Source: Amorphophallus konjac (Eukaryota; Streptophyta; Magnoliopsida; Alismatales; Araceae). From it: a DNA stretch of 64,000 nt. The DNA lies in the NCBI GenBank assembly GCA_022559845.1, contig CM040121.1, positions 568,218,140-568,282,139 of the forward strand, given 5' to 3'. A program made the translations under genes and the position numbers. Below are positions 1 through 12,839 of this stretch, one piece after another (position 1 is the first letter of the stretch; each line of letters starts with the position of its first letter). Below the pieces are notes generated by a model, which saw nothing but the letters and a program-made list of their open reading frames with translations, had not been told where the DNA came from and did no database searches.

Positions 1-2815
1 CAATCGGTCGAGAAGTGTGTCCACACCTATCTCAAAATTTATTAAGTGTTGGACAGTTGATGCAAAAGGGTTATTCAACCAATTTTAAAAAAGATGAATG
101 CATTATCATAGAAGACAAAAGTAAAAAAAATGTATAAAAAATCAAGATGGCTCCCAACAAAGTCTTTCCGCTGAAAATACCACTAGAAAATATGGCTCTA
201 AAAATTAAAGGAGCAAATAGCTCTCTCATATGGCATAAGAGATTTGGTCATTTGAATTATAGAAGTCTCATACTACTAAAGAAGAAGAGAATGATAATTG
301 GATCGCCATATCTTAAAGAAGAAGAAATAAAATTTATGAATGATGCATCTATGGAAAGATGAATAGATTGCCTTTCACTAAAACATCATGGAGAGCTAAA
401 GAGCCATTGTAATTAGTCCATGCTGACATTTGTGGTCCAACAAAAACTGTAGCACTTAATAGTTCACGATATTTTCTAATATTTGTAGATAATTATAGCC
501 GAATGACGTGGATATACTTTCTGAAGAAAAAATCAGAGGCATTTACAATGTTCTTACGGTTTAAAGTTTTTTTCGAGAAACAAAGTGAAAAAAAACTCAA
601 AATTTTAAAGATTGATTGTGCAGGAGAATTTACTTCTAATGAATTTCAAGAATATTGTAGGACTGAATGAATAGAGAAAGAGTTAACAACAAGATATACC
701 CCTCAGCAAAATGAAGTAGCTGAGCAGAAAAATAGGACAATAGTAGAGATGGTTCGGCGCATGTTAAAAGGTATGAATCTCCCTAACAATTTTTGGGCTG
801 AGACTATACATATTGTAGTTTACATTTTAAACAGGTCTCCAACAAAGCAGTTCCAAACAAAACACCATATGAGACCTAGTTTAAGAGAAAGGCCAAGGTA
901 AGTCATTTTAGAATCTTTAGATGCATTGCATATGACCATATTCCTTCACAAGTTAGAGATAAAAAATTTGATGAGAAAGGAGAAAAATATATATTCATTG
1001 GATATAGTGAGGAATTAAAAGCATACAGATTGTTTGAGCCTAAGACAAATAAATTGGTTATTTATATAGATATGATATTTGATGAAACAACATCATAGAA
1101 ATGGGAAGAAGAAGAAGAAAAATAAACACCTAATATTATGAAAGAAAAAGAAGTAGAAGATAAAGAATCAGTAGCTCCTTCTCCTCCACAAAGTCCAAGA
1201 GAGCAAAGTGAGTCAAGTACTGACTCAAACACATCACGACGAAAGGAACGCTCTCTCAAAGAAATATATGAAAGAAGTAATGTGGCTTATTTTTACTGTG
1301 AACCACAAAGATATGATGAGACAGTTAAAGATGAGAAATGGATAAAGGTGATGAAGAAATGAATATGATTGAGAAAAATTACACATGGGAGCTAATTGAG
1401 CAGCTGAAAGATAAAGAAGTTATTGATTTAAAATGGACATATATGATTAAGTATAATGTGGATGGCTCCATTCATAAATACAAGGCAATGCTCGTAGCAA
1501 AGGGGTATTCTCAACAACCTAATATTGACTTCCATGATATATTCGCGCCAGTTGCAAGGATGAACACTATATGGACTGTCTTAGCATTGGCAGCATAATT
1601 AAAATTACCAGTATTTCAACTTGATGTCAAATCTACATTTTTGAATGGTAATCTTGAAGAAGAAATATATGTGGAGCAACCACAAGGCTATCAAATCAAA
1701 GGACAAGAAGATGAAGTTTATCACCTACATAAGACATTATATGGGTTAAAATAAGTCCCTCGAGCATGGAACAACAAGATTGATCAATATTTTCAACTAG
1801 ATGACTTTCTAAGATGTCCAAGCGAGTCCTCATTATATATAAATAAGAAAGGTATGTACTTCCTCATTCTTTATCTTTATGTTGATGATCTAATCTATTT
1901 TGGTACTAGCCATGATATGTTAGATGATTTCAAGAAGGGATGAAAGAATTTGAAATGACCGATCTCGGCATGTTGAGTTATTTTCTTGGCATTCAAGTAA
2001 AACAAATCAAAGTAGAAATATTTCTCAGCTAAGAAAAGTATTGTGAAAATTTGTTGAAGAAATTCAATATGGTCAACAGCAAGACTGTAACTACACCTAT
2101 GGCAGCAAACATGAAACTCTTTATACATGATGATGCAGAGAAGATTAATGCTTCAGTTTACAGAAGTTTAGTTGGTTCTCTCTTATATCTTACAAATACA
2201 AGGCCAAATATTCTTTATTCAATAAGTGTGGTATCACGTTTTATGAACGAGTCAAACAAGTTACACTTTGCAGCGACTAAACATATTTTGAGATATCTCC
2301 GAGGAACTATAAATTATGGCATCAAGTATATCTTTGAAGAAAACAATCATCTTATTGGCTACAGAGATAGTGATTGGGCAGGCTCGACAGATGACCGAAA
2401 AAGTAATTCTAGATATTTATTTTGTCTTAGGACAAAGCCTATTTCATGGTCATCTAAGAAGCAACAAACAATCGCTCTATCTTCAGTAAAAGTCGAATAT
2501 ATATCTACTACAAGTGCCGCATGCGAAGGTGTCTGGCTAAAGCGAAGATTATCACAATTTCAACAAAATCAAGAAGAACCAACTACTATACTTTGTGATA
2601 ATATGTCAACCATCGCTATGGCAAAGAATCTAATCTTTCATGCATGGACGAAGCACATCGAGCTGCGTCATCACTATATCCGAGATTTGGTGGAGAAAGA
2701 AGAAATCATTTTAAAATTTATAAAGACAGAGGAGCAAGTCGCCGACATCTTCACGAAACCCTTGACCACCGACAAGTTTATACACTTTAGAGGGAGTATG
2801 CACATTACAAATTAA
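1..2815 (+). pseudogene. Decayed Ty1-copia pol (5' part lies outside the window)
   Basis: Remnant of a copia polyprotein, read across several frames with many stops. Visible in order: a protease-to-integrase linker and GAG-pre-integrase motif near 150-330 (SSLIWHKRFGHLNYRSL); integrase core near 410-800 (VHADICGPTK, then the ENGVAEQKNRT-like stretch at about 710); reverse transcriptase near 1380-1950 (FAPVARMNTIW, QLDVKSTFLNG, LYVDDL at about 1875); and RNase H plus C-terminus at 2051-2815, the longest open stretch. Stops occur for example at 668, 1597 and 1752. Gag and the 5' LTR must lie upstream of base 1. Copia order (IN before RT) is clear; the lineage within copia was not determined. 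No function is expected now. Confidence 0.9.
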
Positions 2816-2822
2816 GAGGGGG

Positions 2823-3258
2823 TGTTAAAATAATTTGAATGTGTTGGACTTCTCTAGAAACATGAAGAAAACTCCAACATATTGTGGAAGAAAGATGGTG
2901 GTATAGAAGACTCTAGAGTAGCGGTAAAAAGAGAGAAGTCTAGAAACTTTTTTAGAGATAAGATGAGAGAAGAATTCTCTAGAATGACGGTGTATAATAA
3001 ATATCTAGAAAAAATTTTAGATCTCTTATGGAGGTTATAAATACCACTACCTAAGCACTCTCGGAGGGTATCCAAGAAGTGTAGAAGTGAGTCAAAAGGT
3101 CTCAACCCATTCCACTAACCTTTTAAATCTTTCCAAAGCCTATTCCTCTTCCACCTCCCCTTTATATTGTAAAAGATCTTTTTGTACTTAGAACCTTTCT
3201 TCAATAATTTTTTTAATTTCTTCACTTTTGTGACTATTTTACTTATGCTGCTCCAACA
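2823..3258 (+). repeat. 3' LTR of the copia remnant
   Basis: A purine-rich tract (aagaggggg, about 2814-2822) directly precedes TGTTAAAATAATT, and the segment ends CTCCAACA, giving TGTT...AACA ends. A TATA-like stretch (ataaatacc) lies near 3039. The 436 bp length and the position right after the RNase H stop fit a copia 3' LTR. The 5' partner is outside the window, so the ends cannot be confirmed by pairing. Confidence 0.7.
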
Positions 3259-3500
3259 TGGACTGCGGGGACGAAGAAGAAGATGGAAATTGACTTGAGC
3301 TGGGGGTGTCCCCCAAATCTTACCTGGACTCCGTGTGAAGAAGAAGATGAGTGGGGGCATGTTAGGTACCGAGTGATTTGCATCTTTATGATTTTCTCTA
3401 TTTCTTGGATGTAAAATATAAGGTTGAACATACGAGGGTCTTCTTGCCGTAACTATTTAAGAAAGGGGTTCCAATTAAATATCACTTCGGAACTCTGTTC
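3259..3500. other. No gene recognised
   Basis: Short intergenic stretch between the copia LTR and a MITE-like segment. No coding or structural signal is visible. Confidence 0.4.
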
Positions 3501-3870
3501 GAGTAATGATTATTGCACACCTCGTTCATTTTTAACCCGGGTGTGTTCTATTTTTTTTTAAAATTAAGTAATATGACTCTCAAATTATTTTTATTTTTAA
3601 TAAAAATACACTGTTATTAGATGATTCAAAAATAATTTTAAAATAATTGAATCAAGTGAATAATGTTAGACTCAATTGTTTAAAAAATGTTTTTTATTTT
3701 TTATTTCAAATTATCTGGTCGAGATATACATTATACAGCGATCCAGATATGCATTATATGATAAATTAAGATGACTAGACTTTTTCGTTACAAAAAATTA
3801 AAAAAAGTATTTATTTGATTCAGAATTTAAAATTATTTAATTACACTCGAGTGTCACCTGAGCATTACTC
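3501..3870. mobile_element. Possible MITE just upstream of the zinc-finger gene
   Basis: AT-rich 370 bp segment whose ends are inverted: GAGTAATG at 3501-3508 and its reverse complement at the right end, with weaker similarity further in. No clear target duplication was seen and no coding content is present, so this is a tentative MITE. Confidence 0.35.
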
Positions 3871-3881
3871 TCTCCGGTAAT

Positions 3882-3918
3882 CTTTTTATCGGAGGACAGT
3901 CGCTTTTTATCGGAGGAC
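3882..3918 (+). promoter_or_regulatory. Tandem 16-bp direct repeat in proximal promoter or 5' UTR
   Basis: The 16-mer CTTTTTATCGGAGGAC occurs at 3882-3897 and 3903-3918, a 21 bp period, about 105-140 bp before the start codon of the zinc-finger gene. It may be a regulatory duplication or a 5' UTR repeat. Its function is unknown. Confidence 0.4.
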
Positions 3919-4022
3919 GGTGCCCCTCGAAGCCCACTTACGGTGCTACTTTTTTCCCTTCTCCGCTTCTTCTTCCTTCGTGCTCCTGCTCAGGTTATGT
4001 GTTTAAAGTGGGGTTTCTCTCC

Positions 4023-6587
4023 ATGAAGATAACTCCCGCGACGCAGGCGCTGCCGGTCCGCGCCCTCAGACCGAGGGCCGAGTCCACACCGGGTGGCGAC
4101 CTCCCTCTGCCGCGGAACCACCGCTTCGGCTCCACGGAGGGGCGCTTCGGCGTCCCCAAGCCGTCATGGATCGTCCGCACCGAGGTATGCATCGCCCCCA
4201 TCTTCGTTTTTGCTTCGGAATAGCCCCACTTTCGGGGCTTACAATTTTAAATCTTACATGAAGAAGGACATCGAGGTAAGAACGAGATGACCCAGAATTC
4301 CAATTGGCGACCCGGGGGTTGGAGGAGAAGTTATGAGGTCTCTTTTTCGATTTGCATCCAAAAAGATGGAGCTTTTTTCGCTTATTAAAGTTGAAGTTTA
4401 CATGCGCCTGTGTTATCTGTTTTATCTTGTTAATACACCAAGTGGAATGGAGGATTAGATGTTAGATAGGTGACTATTGCTTTCTTGTGGATTGGGTTTA
4501 AGCTGAATAGTGAATACTCTGCGTCTTTCCTGGAAAGTGGTCTTTTTTGGGTTTTTGATTATGCTACTGCCTTACCAAAATGGTTTAAAAGGAGTCTTGA
4601 CTTCCCATAAGAAAATTTGGACTCCAAGTAGCAGAGGTGACAACTCATTGCTGATGACAAAATGCATAAGACTGACCTCCTGAATGTCAGTTGCAAGCAA
4701 TCAAACTATCACAGATTGAGCTCACTTACTAATATTTCACTTTCGTGGCTTCACCTCTAGGGTATGTGAGCTACTTAGGTCAAAGCCAAGACATCACATG
4801 ATTTCTTTGGCAGTTGCAAGGGTCGTTTAGATTGACGGAAAACACTAAGGGGCACTTTGCTAACCGGGTGCGGTTAGTGCAACCGACCCCAGGGGGTCGA
4901 GTGCGCTAACTGACCCCGATTAGCGGCGATGTGTGTGAGGAGAGCGGTGGGGCCCACACCGCTCTCTCTCATCGGCTCCCCCGCCCTAACCGGTTATCAA
5001 ACTGGGCCTAAAGTCTTTAGATGTTGAAATCATTTATTTCTGAAACGGTGGGAACAAAATTTCCAATCTTGGTTTATGTTTTTTTTTCTTATGAGAAACT
5101 GAGAAAAAGAGAATTCCTTTGTAAAATAGTGATTTCTGATTTTAGATTTACATCAACCCATATAAAAGGAACCCGGAGATTTTAGTATTTTACATCGATC
5201 CAAACGAAAGGAATTCAGTGATCTTGGTGGATTTCAGTGTTTTACATCGGTCTAAACGACCTTAGGATTGAAGTTAGGATGGAATTATAATTTTGTATCA
5301 AGTTTCATTGAAATAAGTGGTGGTTAGTTGTATCTGGTGAATGGTAGTGCTTGGTTCCCCAGGCAAAGGAGGAATTAGTATTCTTCCATATTAGTATTAC
5401 ATGATTGGTAGCGTGGCTCTGCGGTGTCTTGAACACTCAAGTCTTTAGCATTGAACTCAAAATGTTTGCTTTTTATTCCTCAAAGAAGCCTTACTTTTGC
5501 CATCTTCCCTGAGAAGTTGCCTGAGTATCATTTACTTTTGCCATATGTGTGTTGGAGATGAGAATGCGAGACAAATTTGCACAACTTCGAAGGATATGAT
5601 TCGGAGTGAACATATATGTGGAAACTTGGGTGTAGTTCTAATTGACATTAAGGTTAAAAAAATATGCTTTAGATGGTTCTGACATGTGCATTTTGATCTA
5701 AGTTCAATGTCGATTGGAAGGTGCAAATAAAGTGGAAGATAAAATGACTCGGAGGGCCTAAAATGTGATGGTTCGGCATACTAGAAAGGGACGTGGGCTT
5801 CTAAGTTTTTACTCCAAACATGGCTTCAGATAGATTAAAGTAGCAGGACAGGGTTTGTGTAGCTGAACCCAAATAAATGGGTTAAGGCTCTGACAGTGAT
5901 GATAATGCTGACCTGCTATATGGAAATTACAAATGCTAGTGTGTAAGTGATGCTACACCCAAATCTTATACTTTATTTAAGTGAATGATTAAAGTTGTCT
6001 TTATTTGTTAAGTCTCACTTGGTCATCCTGGTTTATGGTATTATCTTTTGGTTTTAATTTTTAAATGGCAGTCTAATGTCCTGAAAGTGGAAAGACAAAG
6101 GCCCGTTCCACCTTGTTCACTCTGTGATGGAAGTGGAAGGGTTGATTGCTACGAGTGTCGAGGAAGAGGTCTCTCTCTATCTCCATCTGTCTCACTCTCT
6201 CATTCATTTACTCGCTCACACACATAATTGCTATTGCTTTTCCTGCTCATTATTATCTCCATGGTTGACTTGAACACACATTCCGTCATGTCTTTACCCC
6301 ATTAGGCAGAACAAATTGTGTGCATCTTGCGATGCTTCCAAAAGGGGAATGGCCAAAATGGTGAGTTGCTTAACTGTGGCTTCATTCCCCATCCAACTTC
6401 TGTAATGAAATTTGTACCTTGTACCCACAATAGAAAGATATATCTCTACATTCTCAGGTGCAAGACATGTGGTGGAAGTGGACTAGCATATTGTAACCGT
6501 TGTCTTGGGACTGGAGAATACAGAGATATTATGGGATTTCATTTCATGAGAACTGATGCAAATTCAACAACGAAGTTTCCAAGATAA
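4023..6587 (+). CDS. Plastid-type DnaJ cysteine-rich zinc-finger protein (4 exons, 147 aa)
   Basis: Exons 4023-4184, 6072-6168, 6306-6360 and 6458-6587; every intron is GT-AG and the frame is kept. Exon 1 encodes a Ser/Arg/Pro-rich N-terminus that resembles a chloroplast transit peptide. Exons 2-4 encode four CxxCxGxG motifs: CSLCDGSG (residues 69-76), CYECRGRG (80-87), CKTCGGSG (106-113) and CNRCLGTG (117-124), i.e. two zinc centres of the DnaJ type. There is no J domain. Families of this kind (BSD2, LQY1 and relatives) act as chaperone or disulfide helpers in plastids; this one looks closest to a small conserved plant protein with the block LAMLPKGEWPKWC, possibly the At5g17840 group (from memory). 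An in-frame ATG at 3999 would add 8 residues; 4023 was chosen because the transit-like region starts there. Intron 1 (about 1.9 kb) carries a MITE. No breaks were seen, so it is probably functional. Confidence 0.85.
4849..5008. mobile_element. Tourist-like MITE in intron 1
   Basis: 160 bp element flanked by TAA on both sides (4846-4848 and 5009-5011). The terminal inverted repeats are GGGGCACTTTGCTAACCGG and GGCCCAGTTTGATAACCGG, 15 of 19 matching. The TAA/TTA duplication and a GGC-rich start ending in TTTG are typical of PIF/Harbinger-derived Tourist MITEs. It is non-coding. Confidence 0.75.
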
Positions 6588-6825
6588 CCAGATGATTATG
6601 TAACAAAGTTCTCTTGGGCATGTAAGTACTTTGAAAGAAGTATATTCCTTGTAGAAATAGTTCTGTTATTTATCCCTGCTTGGTATCTGGTGAAAAGGGT
6701 CGAAAAAGAAGCTTGTAACAAGTAGACGTCAGTCCTTTGTTTCCTGATTCATTTGGGAATGTTTCGCCAAGGATAAGCCATATGGGACTTCGAAGAAATT
6801 GAGAATTATTTCTCTAGAGATTTAA
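6588..6825 (+). other. 3' flank / 3' UTR of the zinc-finger gene
   Basis: Non-coding sequence after the stop codon. No canonical AATAAA was noted and the transcript end cannot be placed. Confidence 0.35.
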
Positions 6826-7270
6826 GAAGGGGGCTCAAAAGATCCCATATCAGAAATTATAAAAATGGACATGTGTTTATAAGTAAGGTGCAGGCCTTCT
6901 CTTTTGAGGATTTTTTTGTCGGTAAAAAAAGATAAAATTTTAGCCATCCTTGGACGTGGCGGGGACAATACCTCAAAGGAGTCACCTGTCTTCATTAGCG
7001 TCGTATGTGAGAACCTTGGCCCAATGAGCACAAAAGTTCATCTTTGATGAGGGGGGGAGGTTAGTGTAGAGACCTAAGAAGGGCACTCAAAAGATCCCAT
7101 ATCAAAAATTACAAAGATAGTCATGTGTTTATGAGAGTAAGGTTCAAACCTTCTCCTTTGAGGGTTTTTTTATCAGTAAAAAAAGATAAAATTCTACTAG
7201 CCCTCGGGTGTGGCAGAGACAATATTTTAAAGGGGACATTCAAATTTGTACGTCTTCAATTTCTAAAGAG
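6826..7270. repeat. Two diverged direct repeats of about 190 bp
   Basis: 6826-7020 and 7077-7270 share long stretches, for example CTCAAAAGATCCCATATCA followed by GTAAAAAAAGATAAAAT at the same spacing. A G-run (ggggggg, about 7050) and GTGTAGAGAC precede the second copy, resembling a polypurine tract next to an LTR start, so these may be LTR ends of an unidentified element. Confidence 0.6.
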
Positions 7271-7705
7271 ACATGTCCACCCAGTGGTGGCTTGTGGAAT
7301 CCTCTGTTCTTAATTTTTTTTTTTTTTTCGTAACAATGGTAGGAAAATTTGGATATGGGTTATTATTTTTTTCCCTTTTGAGGTAGAATTTTATATACAA
7401 CACGCTAAAATATAGGGACTTATTTCGACTATCATATTGTCTTAGGGATCAAACCCCAAAAAAGATTTTTTTACATGAAAATTATTGTTAAATAAAAATT
7501 AAAAAATAATCTTTAAAATATATTAATAGATATATCAATGTGTAAATTCATAGTGTGCAAAATAAGATTGTCGTAATCATTCGCGGTCACTTGTGAAATT
7601 AACTATGATTATTTTTAATTAGACTTATAAAAAGATAAAAAAATTAGTTAAAATAAAAAATAAATTAATAAAACATCCCCTCTCCTTTCTCTAGTAATAA
7701 CTTCT

Positions 7706-9065
7706 AACATTGAAAGAAGTATATGTTATGCAAGTCAATTACTTATGAAGTGATGACATCGTTTTATGTACATTCTCATTAATATTTATGATAATTTTCT
7801 CATTATGTCTTATTTAATTATGTGTATTATTGTGTGACGTGATGAAATCTTTGAATACAAGTAATAAAGGTTGGATCATAATGAGATTGTGATCATGAGA
7901 TCAACTTTCTAGATGTATACGTTCTAAATGTTTCTGATCATAAGATTTTTCAGATGAGATATCAAAAAATCTGGATAGATGAGTGTATATGATATCCTCT
8001 CATAGTCGCTGGTGTGAAGACATTAAGAAATATGTGCAAGTGTTCATTATAAGAATAGAGTTTACTAAATTAATCTGATTATGAATCTCTAGATGGTAAT
8101 TATATTTAACTATCAATCAAGAGATTCTACAATCATAGTAGTGCAGTTGGTCCTTGGACATGAGTCACTAATGATATCTCGTACGAGGATTTCTGTGTTT
8201 TGATTCCTAACAAAATGACTTTAGTCATAAGTTTCAGATGCTCAGGTATTCGGATACAGTGGAATATATGCGAAAGTAATTGAATGATTCAATTATCATG
8301 TGCACCGGTCTATTTAGATTTTTTGATGTCTCATCTCAAAGATCATATGATTAGGAATATTTTAAATACATACATATGGAAAGTTGGTCTCGGCTGAATC
8401 ATCTCTTCGAAGCCATTGTGGTTCGAACATTTTGGTTCGATGTTGGAAACATATAAAAAGCTCAAGGCGCTTGAACTTCGTCAAGAAAAAGTGGAGTTAT
8501 CTTGTGATAGTTTTCCTAGTTCCTAATTTAGGCACGAAAAAGCATTTAACCTAGAGTTCTGAGTGACAACTCCTCTCTTTATGAGCCTCAATCTTTTCTT
8601 TTGTAGAGCAAAATAAGTTTGGAGAAATAAAATAGAAAATCTTAGTCTTAGTCTAGCAAACTAGCCTAACTCTCACTCCTTGGTTCTTACAAATTCTTTA
8701 CCAGTGGCCTTTTATCAAGACTATTTTGGGATGATCTGGGTCAGTCTTGGGTAAATTTGAATATATCTTTAAAGCACAAATACCTTTCTTTTATTTTACG
8801 TCTTATTAGTTATGAAATTGAAACTTGCTCGAAAAATATTGTCATAATCTTATTATGATCTAACTTTCATCATCACATGTATTCAAGGATTTCATCATCT
8901 CAAACGGTTTCATCGCATGTATTCAAAGACTTTATCACGTAAAGCAATAATACGCATAAGTAAATAAATATAATGAAGATATTGTCATAAATGTTAACGA
9001 GAATGTACATGAAATGACGCTATCACTGCATAAGTGATTGGCTTGCAAGACATACACTTCTTTTA
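7706..9065. repeat. Inverted repeat, arms of about 190-220 bp, copia-LTR-like
   Basis: The left arm 7706-7893 matches the reverse complement of 8848-9065 (for example TATGTTATGCAAGTCAATTA against TATGTCTTGCAAGCCAATCA, then TGTACATTCTC). The right arm directly abuts the end of the minus-strand copia remnant, so it is probably that element's 3' LTR start; the left arm would be a related LTR in plus orientation. The 950 bp spacer has no recognisable gene. Confidence 0.6.
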
Positions 9066-9079
9066 TTTTTTTCCTTTGC

Positions 9080-12000
9080 ATTAAAGTCAATCATCTCCTG
9101 GTTGACCCCTATCAATCTTACGTGATACTCAAACACATTTTGAGTCAACGACTTAGTCAGTAGATCTACAGTAGAACTTGTGAAAGTAACTATTTCTTTG
9201 ATGGCATCTCCTTTGGAATCATCGTAGAATGTGCAACGACTTCTGATGAGACATTGGTTCTTTAGTTATCACAATAATCTCATTGTTATCTTACAATAAG
9301 GGTACTACATCAAAGACACTTGGGACAATTTTCAACTAAGTGATGAACTTCTTCATCTATATATTGTCGAATCGGTAATTGTTTCCTATTTGGAACTGTT
9401 CCAACCAATTGCCCTACTATTGAGGGTGAAGACAAATCCTAAAATTAATTTTGTTATCATCCATATTTGACTAGAAACTTGAGTTAGTGTAACCTCAAAG
9501 TTTCAAGTTACCTCCTCCACTCACCAAACACATATCCTTAATCATTCTAAAAACGTAAGGATATCTTTCACAACATTTCAATGATGCTTATTTGGATCTA
9601 TCTGATACCTGATCATAATACTTAGAGTATTCGCTATATTAGATCTCGTACATTGTATATCACACATGATAGATCTATATGATAGAGGCATAAGGAACAT
9701 TACTCATGTGCTTCATCTTCTCAAGAGAATTAGGGAATATCTCCTTGAAGAGTTACATCTATGTCTCATCGGTATGAGACCTCTTTTGAAATTTTTTATG
9801 TCAATTTTTTTGACAATGACATCTATGTACAGAAACTGGGTCAAGCCAAACATCATTTCTTGGTCTAGCTCCATAGAATCTAATCCTCGATACAAAGGAC
9901 GTTTCTCCCAAATCTTTCATGGAGAAGTTTTAGACAATCACCACTTCATTGACGATAACATATATCATTTCAAATAAGTAGGATGTCATCCATATATAAT
10001 CCCCAAAATGTGACTGCACTCCCACTTATCTTCTTGTACACACAAAGCTCACCTTCATTCTTAATGAAGTCATAAGATTTGGTCGTCTCATCAACTCTTA
10101 TGTTTCAACTACAAGAAGTTTACTTTAGTACATAGATGGACTTTTGAAGCCTACATACCTTATTTGGGTGTTCAATGGAGGTGAAACCTTCCTACCGTAA
10201 TATGTAAACTTCCTCATCTAGGTTATTGTTAAGGAATGTTGTTTCATATCTACCTGCCAAAATTGGTATGCAACAATGACAAGTAACATCCTGATGGATT
10301 TAAACACAACAACTGGGGAGAAAGTTTTGTCATAGTCAATGCATTACCTTTGATGATACTCTTACATCACCGACATTGCCTTGTAGGTATCAAACATTTC
10401 TATTTGCTCTAATTTTCTTCTTGAAAATCTACTAACATCCGATGAGTACAATACCTTCAGGTGGATCTTTCAAGTTCCAAACTTGATTGGAGTACAGGGA
10501 GTCCATCTTCGATTTAATGACCTTTTACCATTTTCACGGAGTTGATAACACTTATTGTCTCCTCATAGGTCCTAGGATAACTATCCTCATTATATAGTAT
10601 CTCATTATTCCCACCAGAGATATGTTTAATATATCTTTCTAGTTCTTTAGGTACTTGGTTAGACCTACGAACAATTTATATGTTAACTTGAACAGGTTCC
10701 TGAGGCGACTTTGTGCTTTGTGATTATAGAACTCCTTCTAGATCTACCTTGCTCCCACTATTCTGACTAAGGATGTATTCATCCTCTAAGAATACGGCAA
10801 GTTTAGCGGTAAATATCTTTTGATCGCTAGGCTTGTAGAAATAATACCCATAAGTCTTCTTAGGGTATCCCACAAATGTACACATCCTAATCTTGGATTT
10901 AAGCTTATCCAGACTGTGCCGTTTTACATGGGCGAGACAACCCAAAACCTTAACATGCTTAAGAGCAACCGTTCTCTCTTTCCATATCTCATAGGGGGTG
11001 GAGGACACTGATTTAGGCAGAACCTTGTTCAATAGATGAGCAGTAGTCCTTAGGACATAGCCCTAGAGAGATAAAGGTAACTCGCCAAAGCTCATTGTAG
11101 ACTGTACCATGTCCAGCAAGGTACGATTCTTCCTTTCTACCACACCGTACAATTGAAGTGTGCAAAGAGGTGTCCACCAAGATAATATGTCATTATCCCT
11201 GAGTTGTTGTGTGATGTTTGTACTTAAGTATTCCTCTTCTCGATGCGATTGAAGAGTTTTAATACTCTTTCTAATTTGTTTCTCCACTTTATTTTTAAAC
11301 TCTTTGAATTTTTTAAAGACTTCAGATTTGTACTCCATCAAATACACAAATTCAAACCTGGAGAAATCAACAGTGAAGGTAATGAAGTGGGATAATATCT
11401 TCTTCTGGTCTGGGTGGACATAGGTCCACACATCAAAATATACGAGTCCAAGTAACTCATTGACTTTTTATCCAGGTCTATTAAAATGAGAATTGATTAT
11501 CTTGCCTATAAGGCGTGATTCATAAGTTACAAATGATTCATAATTAAGTTGATCAAAATATCTATCCTAATGCAACTTATTTACTATTTCCTCACTGATA
11601 TGACCAAGCCTATAGTGCCAGAGATAGACTTGATTTACATCAACCCTCTTTCTCTTAGAAAGTATATCCACACAAAAACTTAAGAGTAGTGTTTCAAATG
11701 AACAAATTATTACTTAAACTCCCACAGGCAAATTCTTTGTCATTCAAGAAAATTACACAACCATTGTTTCCAAAATTAACATCAAAATCACGATTGTTTA
11801 AAGCAAAAATAGAATGAATGTCTTGATAATAGGAAAAATATAAAAGTAATTTGTAAATTCTAAAAATAGCTTCTAAAGACATCTCACGGTTACGAGTCTC
11901 TACTATAATGGCAATAACTCTTGCTTCACATTCCATCCGTAGAACAACATTAACCTTGTTTACTTGTCTTCCACTTGTCAGCATAGGAAGCTTCACCAAG

Positions 12001-12769
12001 AATCTGCTTTACCTTCACTACAAGGTGCAACTTGCAATTCCTTTTCTAGTGGCCATCTCCATGGCAATGAAAGCACCAACCCTGATCTTTTATAGTCTCG
12101 TCTCTTGATAGCCTTTGCCTGTGATAGCTATTACTTAACATTATATTTCTTAAAGGCATGCTGAGTCCTCCTCTTCTTGTTGGTTTTATCAACAAACATT
12201 ACATTTGGTTTTGTCTTATTCATTGTGCCCTCGATAATTTTCAACACGTGTAGAGGCTATGCAAGAGTGCATTTTATCCTGTTCATGTTGAAATACCCAA
12301 TGAACTACGAGAAAGAGTTGATAAGATGCTGTATGATCAAGTCAATACTGAGTTTATTATCCATGATGAACCTTGACTCAGTCAAACTCTTGATTCAATC
12401 GATCATTTTTAGAACACAAGTTTAAATTAATGATCCCCCAGCCATCCTTGCATTGGATAGACTCTTAGATATCTCATATCACTCTGTTCAGTTATGTGCA
12501 TCAAACAACTCTTGTAAGTGCAATCGAATGCCATTAACATTCACACTATCATGTTGTTTTTGCAATAGAAACCAACATGTAACATTTAACAAGGATGAGA
12601 TCTTCCTTATATTTTTCATAAGCCTTGATTTCTCCTTTTTCAATACAATTACAAGGAGGTATATGTAATAACGTATCAAGAACGTAAACTATTTTCTTAG
12701 TCATGAAAATTATTCTCAATTTCTGAGCCAATCATTGAAATTGGGTTCAGTGAATCCTTTTGACATCAT
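9080..12769 (-). pseudogene. Decayed Ty1-copia gag-pol, minus strand
   Basis: Reading on the minus strand from 12769: gag start MMSKGFTEPNFNDW, then FMTKKIVYVLDT (about 12700), the DUF4219/UBN2-like stretch LTESRFIMDNKLSIDLIIQ (about 12370), a protease/pre-integrase piece FGNNGCVIFLNDKEFACGSL (about 11750), integrase (GVVERKNRTLLDMVQSTMS, about 11130; YEIWKERTVALKHVKVLGC, about 10980), reverse transcriptase (about 9550-9700, including NVPYAS...CTRSNIANTLSI-like text) and RNase H (GFVFTLNSRAISWNSSK, about 9430). Frameshifts and stops are frequent. The order gag-PR-IN-RT-RH is the copia order. The element is inactive. Confidence 0.88.
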
Positions 12770-12839
12770 CGTGCCATAAATAGATGATTCTACTTTTTAA
12801 TTCACAAAGGAGATGTACCATAGGAAATAACAATGTATC

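Noticed and set aside
10820..12668. Plus-strand ORFs between 10.8 and 12.7 kb
   Set aside because: Antisense shadows of the minus-strand copia gag and integrase.
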